Shown here: piece after piece, positions 38,044 to 46,705 of the stretch | How the letters are laid out: the number at the start of each line of letters is the position of its first letter | Position numbering within the stretch: position 1 is the stretch's first letter | Assembly: GCF_000452705.1 (NCBI RefSeq) | Contig: NZ_CP007014.1 | Location: 1,488,001 to 1,552,000, forward strand | Length of the DNA: 64,000 nt | From: Pseudomonas syringae CC1557 | Lineage (GTDB): Bacteria > Pseudomonadota > Gammaproteobacteria > Pseudomonadales > Pseudomonadaceae | Reading direction: 5' to 3' | The notes under the pieces: model-generated | Database searches by the model: none | What the model was told of the DNA's origin: nothing | Seen by the model: only the letters and a program-made list of their open reading frames with translations | Translations under genes and position numbers: made by a program

Positions 38044-38060
38044 TTGTTGTCACCTCTGAA

Positions 38061-38095
38061 AAAAAACAGGCCGATCATTGATCGGCCTGTTTTTT
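38061..38095. terminator. Bidirectional terminator between comEA-like and tetR genes
   Basis: ACAGGCCGAT pairs with ATCGGCCTGT around a short CATTG loop. A run of A residues precedes the stem and T residues follow it. It can terminate the rightward comEA-like gene and the converging tetR-family gene. Confidence 0.85.
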
Positions 38096-38136
38096 ATAAT
38101 AGAGCGGAACATTATCCTGGGGCATCTTCCGTTGTA

Positions 38137-38706
38137 TTAGTTTGCAGTTTTCCTTATCTCCTGTTTGAGATAGTTCCTGGTGGTGTCCAGGATACGCTGT
38201 GACAACTCCTCGTCGAAAGCACTGCGTGATAGTACCAGGCCGCCTACCAGGGTAGACAGTATCGGCATGCTTTTCGATGCGGAACCTGTCCCGGAAAGCG
38301 TTTTATCAAACAGTTCGAGCAAGTGAAGGATGATTTCATCTGTGACCTCGCTGGGTTGGTCGCGTTGCCCCAGTTCCAGACACATGCTGGGCAGGGGACA
38401 TCCGCCATCGGGGGCGTCGCGACTGGCTAGAGAGAGATAGAGATCAATGAATTCACTGAGCGAGTCCGGTCTGGCAAAAACTTCGCTGGTGATTCCTTTT
38501 ACCTCGTCGAGGGCGTGACTCAATGCCTGTTCGACCAGATCATCCTTGGATTTGAAATGCGCGTAAAAGCCACCATGGGTCAAGCCGAGTGCTTTCATCA
38601 AAGGTTGTAAGCCGGTAGCACCAATGCCGTCGCGGCGGAAGCGCATGGACGCTTCCTTGACGATGCGTTGATGGGTTTGGGCCTTATGATCGAGCGCGTA
38701 ACGCAT
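38137..38706 (-). CDS. TetR-family transcriptional regulator
   Basis: The 189-residue protein has an N-terminal helix-turn-helix, with GIGATGLQPLMKALGLTHGG and FYAHFKSKDDLVEQAL, the TetR signature. The C-terminal ligand domain holds Asp/Cys-rich GGCPLPSMCLELG, as in the AcrR/YxaF group that senses small hydrophobic compounds. I start it at 38706, where GGAG lies nine bases upstream and the conserved N-terminus begins; the longer frame adds 38 codons. It is leftward, like the TlpA gene upstream, separated by 73 bases. The controlled gene is unknown. Confidence 0.87.
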   Translation of the reverse strand: MRYALDHKAQTHQRIVKEASMRFRRDGIGATGLQPLMKALGLTHGGFYAHFKSKDDLVEQALSHALDEVKGITSEVFARPDSLSEFIDLYLSLASRDAPDGGCPLPSMCLELGQRDQPSEVTDEIILHLLELFDKTLSGTGSASKSMPILSTLVGGLVLSRSAFDEELSQRILDTTRNYLKQEIRKTAN

Positions 38707-38779
38707 GCGCTGAGTCTCCAGAGATGACCAATGTGTCAGCGCATTTATACAGGGATAGATGAATCGATGCAGCAGGCTT

Positions 38780-39619
38780 TCACTCCTGATTGCTACCTGG
38801 TACCGAATCCTGCGAACCAAGTCCGCTTTGAGTGTCCAGATAATGGGTCAGACTGGCTTTGGACATCTCGCCGAGGTGGCTGCCCGTCAGGCGCCCTTGT
38901 GGCGAATAAAATAATGTAGTGGGCAGCGCGACAGAGCCGACCTGCCGGGCAAACTCGCCGTCCATGTCCAGCAGGCTGTTGCGAAGCTCCAGGCCTTGCA
39001 GCGATAGATAGCGGCTGACTGTATCGGCACTTTCATCCTGATTGACGAACAGAAACACAATGTCCGGCCGCTCCAGCTGCACATCTCGCAGTACCGGCAT
39101 TTCCCTTCGGCATGGAGGGCACCAGGTCGCCCAGAGGTTTATGACGATTGGCTTGCCTTGGTAATCAGCGATGTTGACCTGCTTGCCGTTCATGTTGAGC
39201 AGGTTTGTTTCGGGCAACGATGCGCCTTGTTGATAGTGGTCCAGGATCAGGCCGCCCAGCATCCAGACAAGCAGCCCGGTGCCAAGCCCGAACGCCAGTG
39301 CGCGACGTTGCCTGGGGCGCTGCCAACCGATGATCAAACCGACCAGTACGGCGCCGCCGATCCCCGGCCAGACCAGAAAGCCGCCATCACGAATGTCTAG
39401 CGTCTGCCATGGCGAATCACGGTATTGAGCGAAGTAGGCAATCACAAAGGCGACACGGGCCGTGATGAGGCCAAAAATGAACAGTCCGAATATTGCTGTC
39501 TTTTTTGCTTTGTCATGTCGCATGCATCGGGCTTCCACCTGTGTCGCCAACACGAGGGCCGTCAGCAGCAGCAAGTGGGTCACGGCCATGGCAAAGGGCC
39601 CTGCGTTGATACTCAGCAT
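38780..39619 (-). CDS. Membrane-anchored TlpA/thioredoxin-fold disulfide protein
   Basis: The 279-residue protein has four hydrophobic spans in its first 130 residues, of a kind also seen in prolipoprotein diacylglyceryl transferase-like regions. A thioredoxin domain (about 135-265) follows, with WATWCPPCRREMPVLRD. The Cys-Pro-Pro-Cys motif and the LPTTLFY cis-Pro loop are intact. The catalytic domain should face the periplasm, reducing or isomerising disulfides, for example in cytochrome c maturation. The electron donor would be the membrane part or another Dsb protein. No cytochrome genes are adjacent. Confidence 0.85.
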   Translation of the reverse strand: MLSINAGPFAMAVTHLLLLTALVLATQVEARCMRHDKAKKTAIFGLFIFGLITARVAFVIAYFAQYRDSPWQTLDIRDGGFLVWPGIGGAVLVGLIIGWQRPRQRRALAFGLGTGLLVWMLGGLILDHYQQGASLPETNLLNMNGKQVNIADYQGKPIVINLWATWCPPCRREMPVLRDVQLERPDIVFLFVNQDESADTVSRYLSLQGLELRNSLLDMDGEFARQVGSVALPTTLFYSPQGRLTGSHLGEMSKASLTHYLDTQSGLGSQDSVPGSNQE

Positions 39620-40017
39620 TTATTTCGGCTCTTGGAAGGGCTTTCGGTTACGTGCACGGTCATTTGCGCAACTGAAAGCTCGCAGGCCTGACGTGCGCGC
39701 GGCATGGTATCGCGCATCCCTTTTTATGCGTAACGCGCAACTGTGCCTGAATGTGAGGCAGTTGATGACGCCTCGATTAGCCGACACGGCTAAAAAACGC
39801 CATGCTTTCGATAATAGTTGATCGAGCGCCAGCCCTTGCTGCAAAAGGCTTGCGCAGCAGAAGGGTCTCAGCGCCTGGTAATTATTGTCCTACAAGCCTT
39901 TGACTTCTGTTGCCAATCCCGGACAATTCCGCCCGCTGTTTTCGAGGGGAGCGCCGAGCTGCCAGCGTTTTTGACGCGCTTCTCTTTCTGATAAACCGGC
40001 CACGGAGAGTCGACCGG
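39620..40017. other. Divergent intergenic region, tlpA-like/transporter
   Basis: This 398-base region carries the promoters of the leftward TlpA gene and the rightward transporter gene. Frames inside it have poor start signals. The first part of a 119-codon frame overlaps the TlpA gene and I take it as a shadow. No repeat, RNA gene or clear operator is seen. Confidence 0.5.
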
Positions 40018-41295
40018 ATGAATGAACAGGCTAATGACGTCGTAGAACGTCTGGACGTAGCTCCCGAGAGCATCGCCTCTTGGAATCGTAATGACACCAC
40101 TTGGATGCTCGGATTGTTCGGTACCGCCATTGGCGCGGGTACTCTGTTCTTGCCCATCAATGCAGGCATCGGTGGTTTCTGGCCGTTGATGGCCCTGGCG
40201 CTGCTGGCGTTTCCCATGACGTTCTACGCGCACCGTGGCCTGACCCGTTTCGTGCTGTCCGGCAGCAAAGGTGCCGATATCACCGAGGTGGTCGAACAGC
40301 ATTTCGGCAAAAGCGCCGGAGCGATGATCACCTTGCTGTATTTTTTCGCGATCTTTCCGATCCTGCTGATCTACAGCGTGGCCCTCACCAACACCGTGGG
40401 CAGCTTTCTCGAGCACCAGTTGCACATCACGCCGCCGCCACGTGCCGCGCTGGCCTTCGTGCTGATCATGGGCCTGCTGGCGCTGGTTCGCTGCGGCGAG
40501 CGGTTTATCGTCAAGGCCATGAGCGTGATGGTGTATCCGTTTATCGTCGCGCTGCTGTTTCTGGCCGTGTTCCTGATTCCACACTGGACAGGCGGTATTC
40601 TGAGCACCGCAACTACGCTGCCTGAGCCCTCGGCGTTCTTGTCGACCTTGTGGCTGGCCATTCCGGTGATGGTGTTCTCTTTCAACCATGCGCCGATCAT
40701 CTCGGCCTTCGCGGTGGATCAGAAGCGCCAGTACGGCGAGAATGCCGAAGTGCGTAGTTCGCAGATTCTGGCCCGCGCCCATGTCTTGATGGTGGTGATG
40801 GTGCTGTTCTTCGTGTTCAGCTGCGTGCTGACCCTGTCGCCAGAGCATCTGGCTGAAGCCAAGGCGCAGAACATCTCGATCCTGTCCTACCTGGCCAACC
40901 ACTTCAACAACCCGACCATCGCCTTCGTCGCGCCGCTGATTGCGTTCGTGGCCATTTCCAAGTCATTCCTCGGCCATTACATCGGCGCCAGCGAGGGCTT
41001 GAAAGGGCTGGTGCTGAAGTCCGGACGTCGTCCGGCCGCGAAAGCCCTGGACCGTATGACGGCGGCGTTCATGCTGGTGGTGTGCTGGGTGGTAGCTACA
41101 CTCGACCCAAGTATTCTGGGCATGATCGAGAACCTGGGGGGGCCGGTGATTTCGGTGTTGCTGTTCCTGATGCCGATGTACGCGATCCACAAAGTGCCCG
41201 CGATGCGCAAGTATGCAGGCGCTTGGTCCAACTACTTTGTGGTTGCTGCGGGCCTGATTGCTATCTCGGCACTGATCTTTTCGCTGATCCGCTGA
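40018..41295 (+). CDS. SdaC/HAAAP-family amino-acid permease
   Basis: The 425-residue protein has about eleven membrane spans. It begins with a cytoplasmic segment and MLGLFGTAIGAGTLFLPINAG, the helix-break motif of hydroxy- and aromatic-amino-acid permeases. The later SFNHAPIISAF and FLGHYIGASEGLKGL segments are family features. It probably takes up serine, threonine or a related amino acid with protons. ATG 40018 lies behind CGGAGAG; the frame extends 36 codons further without a good signal. The gene stands alone. Confidence 0.87.
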   Translation: MNEQANDVVERLDVAPESIASWNRNDTTWMLGLFGTAIGAGTLFLPINAGIGGFWPLMALALLAFPMTFYAHRGLTRFVLSGSKGADITEVVEQHFGKSAGAMITLLYFFAIFPILLIYSVALTNTVGSFLEHQLHITPPPRAALAFVLIMGLLALVRCGERFIVKAMSVMVYPFIVALLFLAVFLIPHWTGGILSTATTLPEPSAFLSTLWLAIPVMVFSFNHAPIISAFAVDQKRQYGENAEVRSSQILARAHVLMVVMVLFFVFSCVLTLSPEHLAEAKAQNISILSYLANHFNNPTIAFVAPLIAFVAISKSFLGHYIGASEGLKGLVLKSGRRPAAKALDRMTAAFMLVVCWVVATLDPSILGMIENLGGPVISVLLFLMPMYAIHKVPAMRKYAGAWSNYFVVAAGLIAISALIFSLIR

Positions 41296-41354
41296 CTTAT
41301 GCGAGCTGCGCCGACGCATCGGTGCAGCTCACGGTCAGGTTCTACGGTACGCCT

Positions 41355-41561
41355 TCAGTCCACTGGCTCAGGATATAAGGGCCTGGACAAGTGCATGATG
41401 CTCGCATAATCGTAAACGTACTGCCGTCCTGCATGGCTGGTCGACCGCAACTGGTCGATCAGTTGTCGCTCTTTTTTGTTCAGGTACCTCAACGCCGGAT
41501 CTTGACTGGACTTCAGGCGATCACGTTCATGGGCGTCAGGGAATGAGATGACGTTCGTCAT
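41355..41561 (-). CDS. Small hypothetical protein (68 aa)
   Basis: The start at 41561 follows AGGAG seven bases upstream, which supports translation. The peptide begins Met-Thr-Asn-Val-Ile-Ser-Phe-Pro-Asp and has a charged middle part with YLNKKERQLIDQL. It has no signal peptide, membrane span or cysteine cluster. I do not recognise the family. A conserved-looking N-terminus and the Leu-rich amphipathic segment suggest a folded helical protein, possibly regulatory. The longer frame to 41645 adds 28 residues without a start signal. Confidence 0.6.
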   Translation of the reverse strand: MTNVISFPDAHERDRLKSSQDPALRYLNKKERQLIDQLRSTSHAGRQYVYDYASIMHLSRPLYPEPVD

Positions 41562-41684
41562 GAAAAATCTCCTTGGGTTTAAGTCCTTGCTTGCTTTGAT
41601 GTAGCCCCTGTTGCAGTGGTTGTAGCGACGGCTCACCTTACCCATAAAAACTTGGCGCGATCAACCCTGTAATTGCGGGCTGTG

Positions 41685-42167
41685 TCACAAGGTTTGAGTG
41701 ATCTCATAGGATTGTCCGCTGCCATTGATGACAATCTGCACCGCATCATCTTCGAGTTTGCCCAGCAGACTCTGCCCCAGGGGTGCGCGCGCTGTAATGA
41801 CGGTGATCAATCGGTCGGCGGCGAATACTTTCAGTCCGGCAGCATCAGGGCCGAGGAACAGAGATTGCGTCTGCCCGTTTTCAGCTTCTACCACGACCAG
41901 ATCACCGGTCTGAATACCCCGCGATTCATCAAACGGCTTGAGTGACCAGTTCTGGTACAGCGCAAGTGACTGGCGTATTTCCTCGACCCGACGCGCCTGT
42001 CCCGCAGCCAGATAAGAAGCCTCCAGCCCCAGCGTGTCGTACTTGTTCTCGGCAATGTTTTCTTCGTGTGTGGCTGTCTCGTAAGCGGTTTGCGCGGCCC
42101 GTTGCGCGATGTCCAGATCGATTTTCAGCTTGTCGATGATCAATTGCAGCACATCTTGCTTGTTCAT
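41685..42167 (-). CDS. GreA/GreB-related protein with altered coiled-coil tip
   Basis: The 160-residue protein has a long N-terminal helical hairpin (about 1-75), with HEENIAENKYDTLGLEASYL. A C-terminal FKBP-like domain with LITVITARAPLGQSLLGKLEDDAV is like that of Gre factors. In GreA and GreB the hairpin tip holds the Asp-x-x-Glu pair that supports RNA cleavage in paused RNA polymerase. Here the tip reads Glu-Glu-Asn-Ile-Ala-Glu-Asn, so acidic residues are present but not in the standard spacing. It may bind the polymerase secondary channel with a different effect. It is three bases upstream of the next leftward gene's stop. Confidence 0.75.
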   Translation of the reverse strand: MNKQDVLQLIIDKLKIDLDIAQRAAQTAYETATHEENIAENKYDTLGLEASYLAAGQARRVEEIRQSLALYQNWSLKPFDESRGIQTGDLVVVEAENGQTQSLFLGPDAAGLKVFAADRLITVITARAPLGQSLLGKLEDDAVQIVINGSGQSYEITQTL

Positions 42168-42170
42168 GAA

Positions 42171-42569
42171 TTATCCGCAGAACTGATTGATGCTGGCACG
42201 GCTCTTCTCACTTGGCGCGGTGCGGTCCTGCTGTAGCCAGAAATCGCATTTGGAACGGCTGAACGTGCGCAACTGTTGCTCCTGCACCTGTTCACGAGCC
42301 TGTCTGGCCTCGCTTTCACGCAGGCTTTGCTCGTATTTACGGAACATTTCAGTCTCGGGCTCGGCCGCATTCCCCGTCTTTTGTGCCGGCGGGGCGTTGA
42401 GCTGGACGGCTGCATTTTCCAGCACCCTGGCTTGAGCAGGAGGCAAATTCTTGTAATACAACAGGCCGGTCAGGAACACCGCCATGGCACCCAGCCAGAT
42501 ACCCAGTGCAATGCAGACAATCAGCTTCAGTGACACATACAGGTCGCGACGGCGGGTGACGGATGACAT
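42171..42569 (-). CDS. Membrane-anchored coiled-coil protein, hypothetical
   Basis: The 132-residue product has one N-terminal membrane span (about 15-40). It then has a linker and a long charged helix (about 80-115, rich in Glu, Gln and Arg) likely to form a coiled coil, with Cys near the end. The start at 42569 follows AGGAG, so the longer frame to 42764, which overlaps the earP start region, is not real. The gap to the Gre-like gene is three bases, so both are one operon. No function is known to me. Confidence 0.7.
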   Translation of the reverse strand: MSSVTRRRDLYVSLKLIVCIALGIWLGAMAVFLTGLLYYKNLPPAQARVLENAAVQLNAPPAQKTGNAAEPETEMFRKYEQSLRESEARQAREQVQEQQLRTFSRSKCDFWLQQDRTAPSEKSRASINQFCG

Positions 42570-42723
42570 GGTTGAGCTCCTGGCAGGGACAGCAGATGTG
42601 ATTGTGCCATGCCTGATGGCCGGGCATGAAAACTGTGCCGCACGTTTTCCGGGCGCGAGGCTGGTGGTGAGCGGTGGTTCTGAACGACAATCAGCGCTTT
42701 GCCATCCAGACTCAGGGAGCAGG

Positions 42724-43860
42724 ATGAAAGCCTCTTGGGACATTTTTTGCAGCGTAGTCGACAACTACGGTGATGTGGGCGTGACCTGGCGTCTGGCACG
42801 GCAGCTGGTCGCCGAACACGGTCTGAATGTGCGCTTGTGGATAGACGATTTGTCAGCCTTTGTCCGGCTGTACCCGGACGCCGATCCGCAGGCTGCGCAG
42901 CAGGTGCATGCCGGCGTTACCGTCTGTCACTGGCCTGCGCAATGGGTGAGTAGCGATGTTCCGGACGTGGTCATCGAAGCGTTTGCCTGCCGCCTCCCGG
43001 CGCCTTATGTCGAGTCGATGCTGCAACGCTCGCCCAAGCCCTTGTGGTTGAACCTTGATTACCTCAGTGCCGAAGACTGGGTGTCGGGCTGCCACGGTTT
43101 ACCATCGCCGCAATCCAATGGCCTGAAGAAATTCTTCTTTTTTCCCGGATTTCCGGAGACCACCGGAGGCCTTCTGCGCGAAAAGGATTTGATCGGGCGA
43201 CGGCAGGTATTCCAGAAAGACCGCGCCGCCCGGCAGGTTTTTTTGCAGGGGCTGGGTGTAGAACCCTTGGCCGACGCACGTTTGATCTCGGTATTTGCCT
43301 ACGAAAACCCGACGCTGGGCAGTTGGCTGGAGTCGCTGGCCAGCGACAGTCGGCCGACTCATTTGCTGGTGCCGGAAGGGCGCATTCTTGGCGATTTGCA
43401 GCGCTGGCTTGGGCTGGAGGACGCGCTGAAAGCCGGAGCGATACATGTGCGAAGCGCGCTGACGGTTCAGGTTCTACCGTTCATGCGCCAGGAGCATTAC
43501 GACCCGTTGCTGTGGAGCTGTGATTTCAATGTCGTGCGCGGCGAAGACTCGTTCGTTCGCGCACAGTGGGCAGGGCGTCCCATGCTCTGGCATATCTACC
43601 AGCAGGAAGACGATGCCCATCTGCCGAAGCTCGATGCATTTCTGACGCTTTATCTGGACGGACTTTCGCCAATCGCCGGGCAGGCTTTGAACCGGTTCTG
43701 GCAAAGCTGGAATGCGGGTGGTGACCTCGGCAAACACTGGCAGGCAATGCTGAATCACTGGCCTGAAATCGAAAAGCACGCCGAGCGCTGGTGTCTGCAA
43801 CAGGCCTTGCAGACTGATCTCGCCACGGCGCTGGTACAGTTTTATGGAAATTCGCTATGA
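42724..43860 (+). CDS. earP: EF-P arginine rhamnosyltransferase EarP
   Basis: EarP transfers rhamnose from dTDP-beta-L-rhamnose to Arg32 of elongation factor P, which is needed for EF-P to relieve stalls at polyproline stretches. The 378-residue GT-B-type protein starts with MKASWDIFCSVVDNYGDVGVT, containing the two conserved Asp residues (13 and 17) near the active site. WRLARQLV follows, and then the C-terminal donor site with FNVVRGEDSFVRAQWAGRPMLWHIYQQ. The ATG at 42724 is preceded by GGGAG; the frame open to 42484 runs antisense over another gene. efp is the next gene, 98 bases on. Confidence 0.95.
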   Translation: MKASWDIFCSVVDNYGDVGVTWRLARQLVAEHGLNVRLWIDDLSAFVRLYPDADPQAAQQVHAGVTVCHWPAQWVSSDVPDVVIEAFACRLPAPYVESMLQRSPKPLWLNLDYLSAEDWVSGCHGLPSPQSNGLKKFFFFPGFPETTGGLLREKDLIGRRQVFQKDRAARQVFLQGLGVEPLADARLISVFAYENPTLGSWLESLASDSRPTHLLVPEGRILGDLQRWLGLEDALKAGAIHVRSALTVQVLPFMRQEHYDPLLWSCDFNVVRGEDSFVRAQWAGRPMLWHIYQQEDDAHLPKLDAFLTLYLDGLSPIAGQALNRFWQSWNAGGDLGKHWQAMLNHWPEIEKHAERWCLQQALQTDLATALVQFYGNSL

Positions 43861-43958
43861 TACGCGGCCTTGATATAAGGCTCTGTACGAAAAGTGCCCG
43901 CGCAGGCTATTTCTCGTACAGAGCCTTTGGTTAATTCATCCAAATTCGGATATATGCA

Positions 43959-44528
43959 ATGAAAACTGGTAAAGAGCTGAAACCCGGTACTGTGATCCGT
44001 CTCGAAAACGATCCTTGGCTGGTTCAGAAAGCTGAGTTCACCAAATCCGGTCGTAACAGCGCGATCATGAAGACCAAGCTGAAAAACCTGCTGACCGGTT
44101 ACAAGACCGAGATCGTTTACAGCGCTGACGACAAGCTGGACGACGTGATCCTCGATCGCAAGGAAGCCACCCTGTCTTTCATCAGCGGTGACACTTACAC
44201 GTTCATGGACACCACTGACTACACCATGTACGAGCTGAACGCTGAAGACATCGAAAGCGTTCTTCCATTCGTCGAAGAAGGCATGACCGACGTCTGTGAA
44301 GCGGTGTTCTTCGAAGACCGTCTGGTTTCGGTAGAGCTGCCAACCACCATCGTGCGTCAGGTTGACTACACCGAAGGTTCCGCTCGTGGCGACACGTCGG
44401 GCAAGGTCATGAAGCCTGCCAAACTGAAAAACGGCACCGAGCTGAGCGTTGCTGACTTTATCGAAATCGGCGACATGATCGAGATCGATACCCGTGAAGG
44501 CGGTTCCTACAAAGGCCGTGCGAAGTAA
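43959..44528 (+). CDS. efp: Translation elongation factor P
   Basis: EF-P binds ribosomes stalled at consecutive prolines and helps peptide-bond formation. The 189-residue protein has the KOW-like domain I followed by two OB domains. The conserved loop reads Lys-Ser-Gly-Arg with Arg at position 32, the residue modified by EarP rather than the Lys modified by EpmA in E. coli. This matches the earP gene directly upstream. A terminator follows. Codon use is strongly biased, as for abundant proteins. Confidence 0.97.
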   Translation: MKTGKELKPGTVIRLENDPWLVQKAEFTKSGRNSAIMKTKLKNLLTGYKTEIVYSADDKLDDVILDRKEATLSFISGDTYTFMDTTDYTMYELNAEDIESVLPFVEEGMTDVCEAVFFEDRLVSVELPTTIVRQVDYTEGSARGDTSGKVMKPAKLKNGTELSVADFIEIGDMIEIDTREGGSYKGRAK

Positions 44529-44553
44529 GCATGGTTTTGTAACCCCGTTACGT

Positions 44554-44582
44554 AAAAAACCCGCATCGCTGCGGGTTTTTTT
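44554..44582 (+). terminator. Intrinsic terminator of efp
   Basis: CCCGCA pairs with TGCGGG across a TCGC loop, with six A residues before and seven T residues after the stem. Confidence 0.88.
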
Positions 44583-44629
44583 ACGCCTGAAATTCGTGCT
44601 GATCAGCCGCATTCTGGCTTCAAGCGGGA

Positions 44630-45049
44630 TCAGACAGTCACATGCAGGCGCACATCAACATTGCCGCGAGTGGCGTTGGAGTAAGGGCAGACTACGTGAG
44701 CTGCGTCGACCAGTTGTTGGGCGTCGGCTTGCTCAAGGCCGGGCAGGCTGACATGCAGGTCGATGTCCAGACCGAAACCGCCAGGGATCTGACCGATACC
44801 GACATGAGCGGTAATCGAGGCGTCGGCAGGAATGCTGCGCTTGCTTTGACCGGCGACGAATTTAAGCGCGCCGATGAAGCAGGCCGAGTAACCCGCAGCG
44901 AACAGTTGTTCGGGGTTTGTGGCTGCGCCGCCGGCACCGCCGAGTTCTTTCGGGGTCGCCAGCTTGACGTCGAGAATCTTGTCGTCGGAAACAGCACGGC
45001 CATCACGGCCGCCGGTGGCGGTTGCAACTGCGGTGTAAAGCGTATCCAT
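44630..45049 (-). CDS. ohr: Organic hydroperoxide reductase Ohr (OsmC family)
   Basis: Ohr reduces organic and lipid hydroperoxides using lipoylated proteins. The 139-residue protein has the catalytic Cys57 in AAGYSACFIGAL and the second Cys121 in VVCPYSNATRGN. It also has the N-terminal MDTLYTAVATATGGRDGRA of the family. The gene is transcribed leftward downstream of the OhrR-like repressor gene. The intergenic region holds the promoter and possible operators with TTGCGCGC repeats at 45090-45143. It converges on efp, with a terminator between. Confidence 0.95.
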   Translation of the reverse strand: MDTLYTAVATATGGRDGRAVSDDKILDVKLATPKELGGAGGAATNPEQLFAAGYSACFIGALKFVAGQSKRSIPADASITAHVGIGQIPGGFGLDIDLHVSLPGLEQADAQQLVDAAHVVCPYSNATRGNVDVRLHVTV

Positions 45050-45089
45050 GGTGAAACCTCATTTTGACAGTGATTTTTACGCAATATAC

Positions 45090-45143
45090 TTGCGCGCTAA
45101 TTAATATTGGATAAAAGATAGCTGTTCAATAGTTTGCGCGCAA
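45090..45143 (-). promoter_or_regulatory. Putative OhrR operator pair upstream of ohr
   Basis: A perfect 10-bp palindrome, TTGCGCGCAA, lies at 45134-45143 and a near copy, TTGCGCGCTAA, at 45090-45100. They are 44 bases apart, about four helical turns. Both occur 40-95 bases upstream of the ohr start. A related GCGCAAATTATA lies upstream of the ohrR-like gene near 45834-45845. Assignment to OhrR is inference; there is no direct match to a fixed consensus. Confidence 0.45.
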
Positions 45144-45295
45144 GCTAAATTTCGAAAAGAGCGATAGGGTCTTGGTTTGGAGCGTGATGGCGCGGCTACA
45201 GCGGCCCTGTCAGGGCGTATTGAAAGGTAACGATAGCTGGCTTGCTGGAGATTGCCTTATCGCAGGCGACAGTCAGGCCGCCTGCTGACCTGCCG

Positions 45296-45769
45296 TCAAA
45301 GGCTTTGATGCAGATGGTCGCGCAAGTCCAGCAACTGGGCTTGCAGCGCTTGAAGCTTTTCCATGTTCAGGCCGCTGTTCGAGAGAATGCAGCCGGGAAC
45401 GCTCAGCGCCCTGTGCTGCAATGCTCTGCCTTGTTCGGTCAGATGCAGCAACACCACGCGCTCGTCTTCCTTGCTTCGCGTACGGCTGATGAAGCCTTCG
45501 CCTTCCAGGCGTTTAAGCAAGGGCGTCAGCGAACCGGGATCGGTCAGAAGGCGGGTGCTGACCTCACCTACCGTCAGTCCGTCTTTTTCCCATAACACCA
45601 TCATCGCCAGATACTGCGGATAGGTCAGGCCAAGCGCCTGCAACAAGGGCTTGTAGACCTTGGTCATCATCAGCGACGTAGAGTAGAGGGCGAAACACAA
45701 TTGGTTATCCAGCAGCAGCGAGTCGCAATCGGCGGACTCAAGGTGGGGCGGGCTCTTGTCTGCACTCAT
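45296..45769 (-). CDS. ohrR: MarR-family organic peroxide sensor OhrR
   Basis: OhrR represses ohr until its reactive cysteine is oxidised. The 157-residue protein has the N-terminal DNQLCFALYS with Cys25 at the sensing position, a winged helix (about 45-105) with the EVSTRLLTDPGSLTPLLKRLE recognition helix, and Cys127 near the C-terminus. Two distant Cys residues mark a 2-Cys type, in which a disulfide forms between subunits on oxidation. It precedes ohr on the same strand and is separated from it by 246 bases. It diverges from a TSUP permease gene. Confidence 0.93.
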   Translation of the reverse strand: MSADKSPPHLESADCDSLLLDNQLCFALYSTSLMMTKVYKPLLQALGLTYPQYLAMMVLWEKDGLTVGEVSTRLLTDPGSLTPLLKRLEGEGFISRTRSKEDERVVLLHLTEQGRALQHRALSVPGCILSNSGLNMEKLQALQAQLLDLRDHLHQSL

Positions 45770-45958
45770 GTCTGATCCTCGTACTCGGTGAAATGAGTTT
45801 AACTCAGTGTTGCGGTGTTTAACGCGCCGTATAATTTGCGCACGTGCAGGCTGGCAGCAATGTCATCATGTGCGACTTACGAAAAAACAGGCATTACCGG
45901 GTGTTGATCGCGGGCAGGTCTGCGTAGCATTTGGCCATTGGATGGTTGGGGACGCAGT

Positions 45959-46705
45959 GTGATTGAAATTGTAATGTTTGTGTTGCTCGGCGCCGCAATG
46001 GGCACCCTCGGCGGGTTGTTCGGGATTGGCGGCGGGCTGGTGGCGATTCCGGCTCTGGGTGTGCTGTTTGGGCTGGATCAGCAGTTGGCCCAAGGCACCG
46101 CGTTGTTGATGGTGTTGCCGAATGTGTTGCTCGCCTTGTGGCGCTACAATCAGCGTAACCGGATTTTGCTGCGCAACGCGCTGATGCTGATCATCCCCAG
46201 TTTCTTTCTTGCCTGGCTCACGTCACTGCTGGCCGTAAGGGTTGATCCTCAAGGCATGCGCCTGGGCTTTATCGGCTTTCTGGTGGTCCTGACGGTATTT
46301 AACGTCGCGCAGATGTACTGGCATAAAGAGCAGGCAAGCACCGGGTTGCGTCATGAAAAGTGGCTGTGGCTGCTGGGTGTCGGTTCCGGCGTGACCGGCG
46401 GCTTGTTCGGTGTGGGCGGCGGGGTAGTTGCGACGCCAATTCTGACCAGCGTGTTCGGTGCGACGCAGGTTGTGGCGCAAGGGCTGGCGCTGTCCCTGGC
46501 CGCTCCGAGTACCGGGATCACGCTGGTGACCTATGCGCTGCACGATCACGTCAACTGGTCGATGGGCATCCCGTTGGCGATCGGCGGTCTGGCCAGCATC
46601 AGTTGGGGCGTCAAGCTGGCGCATTCGCTGCCGGAGCGGACGTTGCGCCTGATGTTCTGCGTATTTCTGGTGCTGTGTGCGGTGATTCTCGCGCTTAAAG
46701 TCTGA
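45959..46705 (+). CDS. TSUP-family permease (TauE/SafE)
   Basis: The 248-residue protein has about eight membrane spans with two Gly-rich repeats: GTLGGLFGIGGGLVAIPAL at the start and GGLFGVGGGVVATPIL in the middle. These are the paired signatures of TSUP sulfur- or organic-anion exporters. The likely start is GTG 45959, six bases after GGGGA; a TTG at 45938 is the other candidate. The substrate is not shown by context. Its 3' end overlaps the end of the convergent LysR gene by 11 bases, so transcripts may collide. Confidence 0.87.
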   Translation: MIEIVMFVLLGAAMGTLGGLFGIGGGLVAIPALGVLFGLDQQLAQGTALLMVLPNVLLALWRYNQRNRILLRNALMLIIPSFFLAWLTSLLAVRVDPQGMRLGFIGFLVVLTVFNVAQMYWHKEQASTGLRHEKWLWLLGVGSGVTGGLFGVGGGVVATPILTSVFGATQVVAQGLALSLAAPSTGITLVTYALHDHVNWSMGIPLAIGGLASISWGVKLAHSLPERTLRLMFCVFLVLCAVILALKV

